From contig NZ_JAPDGS010000002.1 in assembly GCF_025950525.1 (NCBI RefSeq), positions 682,001 to 746,000 on the forward strand: DNA of 64,000 bases, read 5' to 3'. Position 1 is the first letter of the stretch; every line of letters begins with the position of its first letter. Below are positions 62,457 through 64,000 of this stretch, in pieces. The notes under the pieces are model-generated. The model saw only the letters and a list, made by a program, of their open reading frames with translations, had not been told where the DNA came from and made no database searches. The DNA is from Stagnihabitans lacustris. GTDB taxonomy: Bacteria > Pseudomonadota > Alphaproteobacteria > Rhodobacterales > Rhodobacteraceae. The position numbers and the translations under genes were made by a program.

Positions 62457-62475
62457 GGCCGGAAATTATCCGGCC
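62457..62475 (-). terminator. Hairpin overlapping the stop codon of the RgpF-like gene
   Basis: GGCCGGA/TCCGGCC (62457-62463 with 62469-62475) is a perfect 7-bp stem whose 5-base loop contains the gene's TAA. There is no T-tract; it may limit read-through into dadA or stabilise the mRNA. Confidence 0.4.
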
Positions 62476-63644
62476 TGATCCTGTGACGACGCAGCAGATT
62501 CGCCGCGGGCCAGGGCCTCTTCGGCCTCGGCCAAGAAGACCTCGGCGCCCTTGGTGCGGCGCAGCATGGCCAGCGTCGCCCGGGCCGCAGAGGCCGACCA
62601 TTTCAGCGGCGCCTTCTTGACGAACTGCCCCTGACGGAAGGCAAGATCATGGGCGGCCAGGCTGTAAGCAGGGCCTTGTCTCGCCACCAAGCCCAAAAAA
62701 ATCCGGCTCGTCATTTCTGGATCAGCGCCTTTCAGACCATCAAAGAGACGGTCATAGTAGTCGCTTTCAGTGTGTATCCGTTCGGACACAAGCTGCCGAA
62801 CTATTTCAGGATCATGTGCTGCTATTTGGGCGGGCAGATCAATGGTCGGCCAAGTCGCCCCGTGACTGAAGCCCGCATCGACCAGCCGCCGGGTCAAGCC
62901 AATCTCTCCTCGCAAGACGGTGCGATGTTTATCGTCCGTTGCCAGATAGTATGTCCAGAAACGCCTAAATGCCTTCGAGCGTAGGACTGGCCCCTTCAAC
63001 AACAGCGCAAAGGAACAGTAGTGGAAAAATTTGTTCTTTGTGTTCCAGTCCCAAGCCAAATCTCGAAGGTCATGAACGCCGCGGAAGTCGACGGCCTCGT
63101 GGGCATAGGCCCCGACCAGGTCCTTGTCCAAAGCCTCGGCCATGTCGAACCAGTTGACGGTCGGGTCCATCGGAAACCAGGAACTGTCATTGAAAATTGC
63201 AAGCCGCTCCAGCCCGGCCATATGGGCGCGCAGAAGGTAGATGCCATGTTCATAGCCGCCGAAATCATAGCCGAAATTCGGCCGCTCGGCGACGATGGCG
63301 GCACGGGCTTGCAACAAGGGCAGGTCTTCGGGCGCAATCGGCAGATTGGAAATCACGACGGGCGCGTAGCCGCAGGCGTTCAGGTAATCCAGTGCAATCA
63401 GATGCGAGGCCAAGACCCCTTGCGCTGGAAAGATCAGGTATAGCGCAGCCTTGGACTCGATAGCCATTGCACCAGTGTAGATACGGCTTTGCAAACGCGC
63501 CTTAACCTGGCTTGATCTACTTGAAGCCGCGCTGCCGATGTTCAGGCCGCTTTCCGCCAGACGCTCTTGTGTGCGCGCAAAAAGGTCTTGCGCCTGCATC
63601 CCGATGCGTTTGATTTCTCGTTTGATTTTCCAGACTGGGGGCAA
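62466..63644 (-). CDS. Rhamnan synthesis protein F (RgpF)-like glycan synthesis protein
   Basis: 392 aa if TTG at 63644 is used ([13 protein letters not shown], an N-terminus I recall from related surface-glycan proteins); ATG at 63599 gives 377 aa. The core [22 protein letters not shown] and F-N-D-S-S-W-F-P-M fits PF05045. Such proteins act in synthesis of rhamnose-rich or similar surface polysaccharides; the exact reaction is unclear. G+C is locally lower than in most neighbours, notably around 62690-63060, as often seen in surface glycan genes. Confidence 0.78.
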   Translation of the reverse strand: MPPVWKIKREIKRIGMQAQDLFARTQERLAESGLNIGSAASSRSSQVKARLQSRIYTGAMAIESKAALYLIFPAQGVLASHLIALDYLNACGYAPVVISNLPIAPEDLPLLQARAAIVAERPNFGYDFGGYEHGIYLLRAHMAGLERLAIFNDSSWFPMDPTVNWFDMAEALDKDLVGAYAHEAVDFRGVHDLRDLAWDWNTKNKFFHYCSFALLLKGPVLRSKAFRRFWTYYLATDDKHRTVLRGEIGLTRRLVDAGFSHGATWPTIDLPAQIAAHDPEIVRQLVSERIHTESDYYDRLFDGLKGADPEMTSRIFLGLVARQGPAYSLAAHDLAFRQGQFVKKAPLKWSASAARATLAMLRRTKGAEVFLAEAEEALARGESAASSQDQAG

Positions 63645-63735
63645 AATGGCTATCTCGACTTGAATGGCTATCGGTTTTGCTGCGGTGAAGCATAGCGCGC
63701 GGGGTTTGACAAGCCATCTGCCCGCGGCGGCAGGG

Positions 63736-64000
63736 TTAACGGCGGTCCCATGCCTTGACTTCGGCCAAAACCGCGGGCTCCAGGCGGCTTTGCAGCGCAC
63801 CTTGCGCCAGGTCCCGCCTTTGCCGGACATATTGCGGCGCGCGGTCTTTTTTCAGGATGGGCAGGGCCAAGGCGCCCAAAAGCAGGTCGGGATGGTCCTT
63901 CAGCAGATAGCGTTTGCCCGCCAGCGCCCGGACCCGCGCCCGCGCCGCATCGGCCCAACCCGGGCTTTGCAGGTCAAGGCCCCGCAACCCACGGCCAAGG
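63736..64000 (-). CDS. Unrecognised protein, C-terminal fragment
   Basis: The open frame continues past the window end; about 87 C-terminal residues are visible. The sequence is basic and helical (R-V-R-A-L-A-G-K-R-Y-L-L-K-D-H-P-D-L-L-L-G-A, L-K-K-D-R-A-P-Q-Y-V-R-Q-R-R) and I cannot assign a family. It lies upstream of the RgpF-like gene on the same strand, so a link to surface glycan synthesis is possible but unsupported. Confidence 0.5.
   Translation of the reverse strand, partial: LGRGLRGLDLQSPGWADAARARVRALAGKRYLLKDHPDLLLGALALPILKKDRAPQYVRQRRDLAQGALQSRLEPAVLAEVKAWDRR

Overview
The window looks like a chromosomal segment from a high-GC alphaproteobacterium of the Rhodobacteraceae (Rhodobacter/Paracoccus-like). 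This is judged from gene content and recalled gene order: hsp20-DUF1150, YdcH-purE-purK, a fused ATP sulfurylase/APS kinase, ribN behind an FMN riboswitch, malic enzyme with a phosphotransacetylase-like domain, and H-lectin next to prs. No rRNA, tRNA, CRISPR array, insertion sequence or phage module was recognised. It reads as stable core chromosome with intergenic repeats and some short in-gene repeats.

Layout. 1-9.9 kb: housekeeping and metabolic genes, mostly on the minus strand (prs, threonine aldolase, ribF, MaoC hydratase, HAD phosphatase, family II pyrophosphatase, DMT transporter, TraB/GumN protein). 10-12.2 kb: groES-groEL under a perfect CIRCE operator. 12.3-18.6 kb: Lrp regulator divergent from trxB, sat-cysC fusion, heat-shock pair hsp20-DUF1150, ydcH, purE-purK. 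18.7-30.7 kb: secreted lipase, FMN riboswitch-ribN, NUDIX/Gre/GNAT, a TetR-aminotransferase-ThDP decarboxylase operon that looks like arginine transamination, SH3 protein, 2-hydroxyacid dehydrogenase, DMT transporter, a degenerate M48-like membrane protein and a SPOR protein. 30.7-35.3 kb: a nucleoside salvage cluster cdd-deoA-deoB and add-upp, tightly coupled within each group. 35.5-39.8 kb: a VOC-bicupin protein with its GntR regulator, divergent from maeB. 39.9-45.8 kb: a signalling island with a lone Hpt protein, a sigma54-type response regulator, a hybrid histidine kinase, a cysteine-free SUOX-fold periplasmic protein and a NarL-type regulator. 46-64 kb: priA with an enol-lactonase-like hydrolase, threonine dehydratase, ABC exporter, acyl-CoA ligase, an ALDH/flavin oxidoreductase pair, 1-Cys peroxiredoxin, an MgtE_N-CorA hybrid, dadA, and a rhamnan-synthesis-F-like protein.

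Most notable points: (1) the five-gene phosphorelay island whose periplasmic partner lacks the molybdenum-ligand cysteine; (2) a recurring pattern of short tandem duplications at the 5' ends of genes (ribN, cdd, the cupin gene, threonine dehydratase, and the ribosome-binding site of the CorA-like gene); (3) an FMN riboswitch with an 8-nt anti-Shine-Dalgarno sequence perfectly complementary to the ribN ribosome-binding site; (4) two families of dispersed intergenic elements; (5) operator-like palindromes in front of the TetR, GntR and Lrp regulators, and a sigma32-type promoter in front of hsp20.
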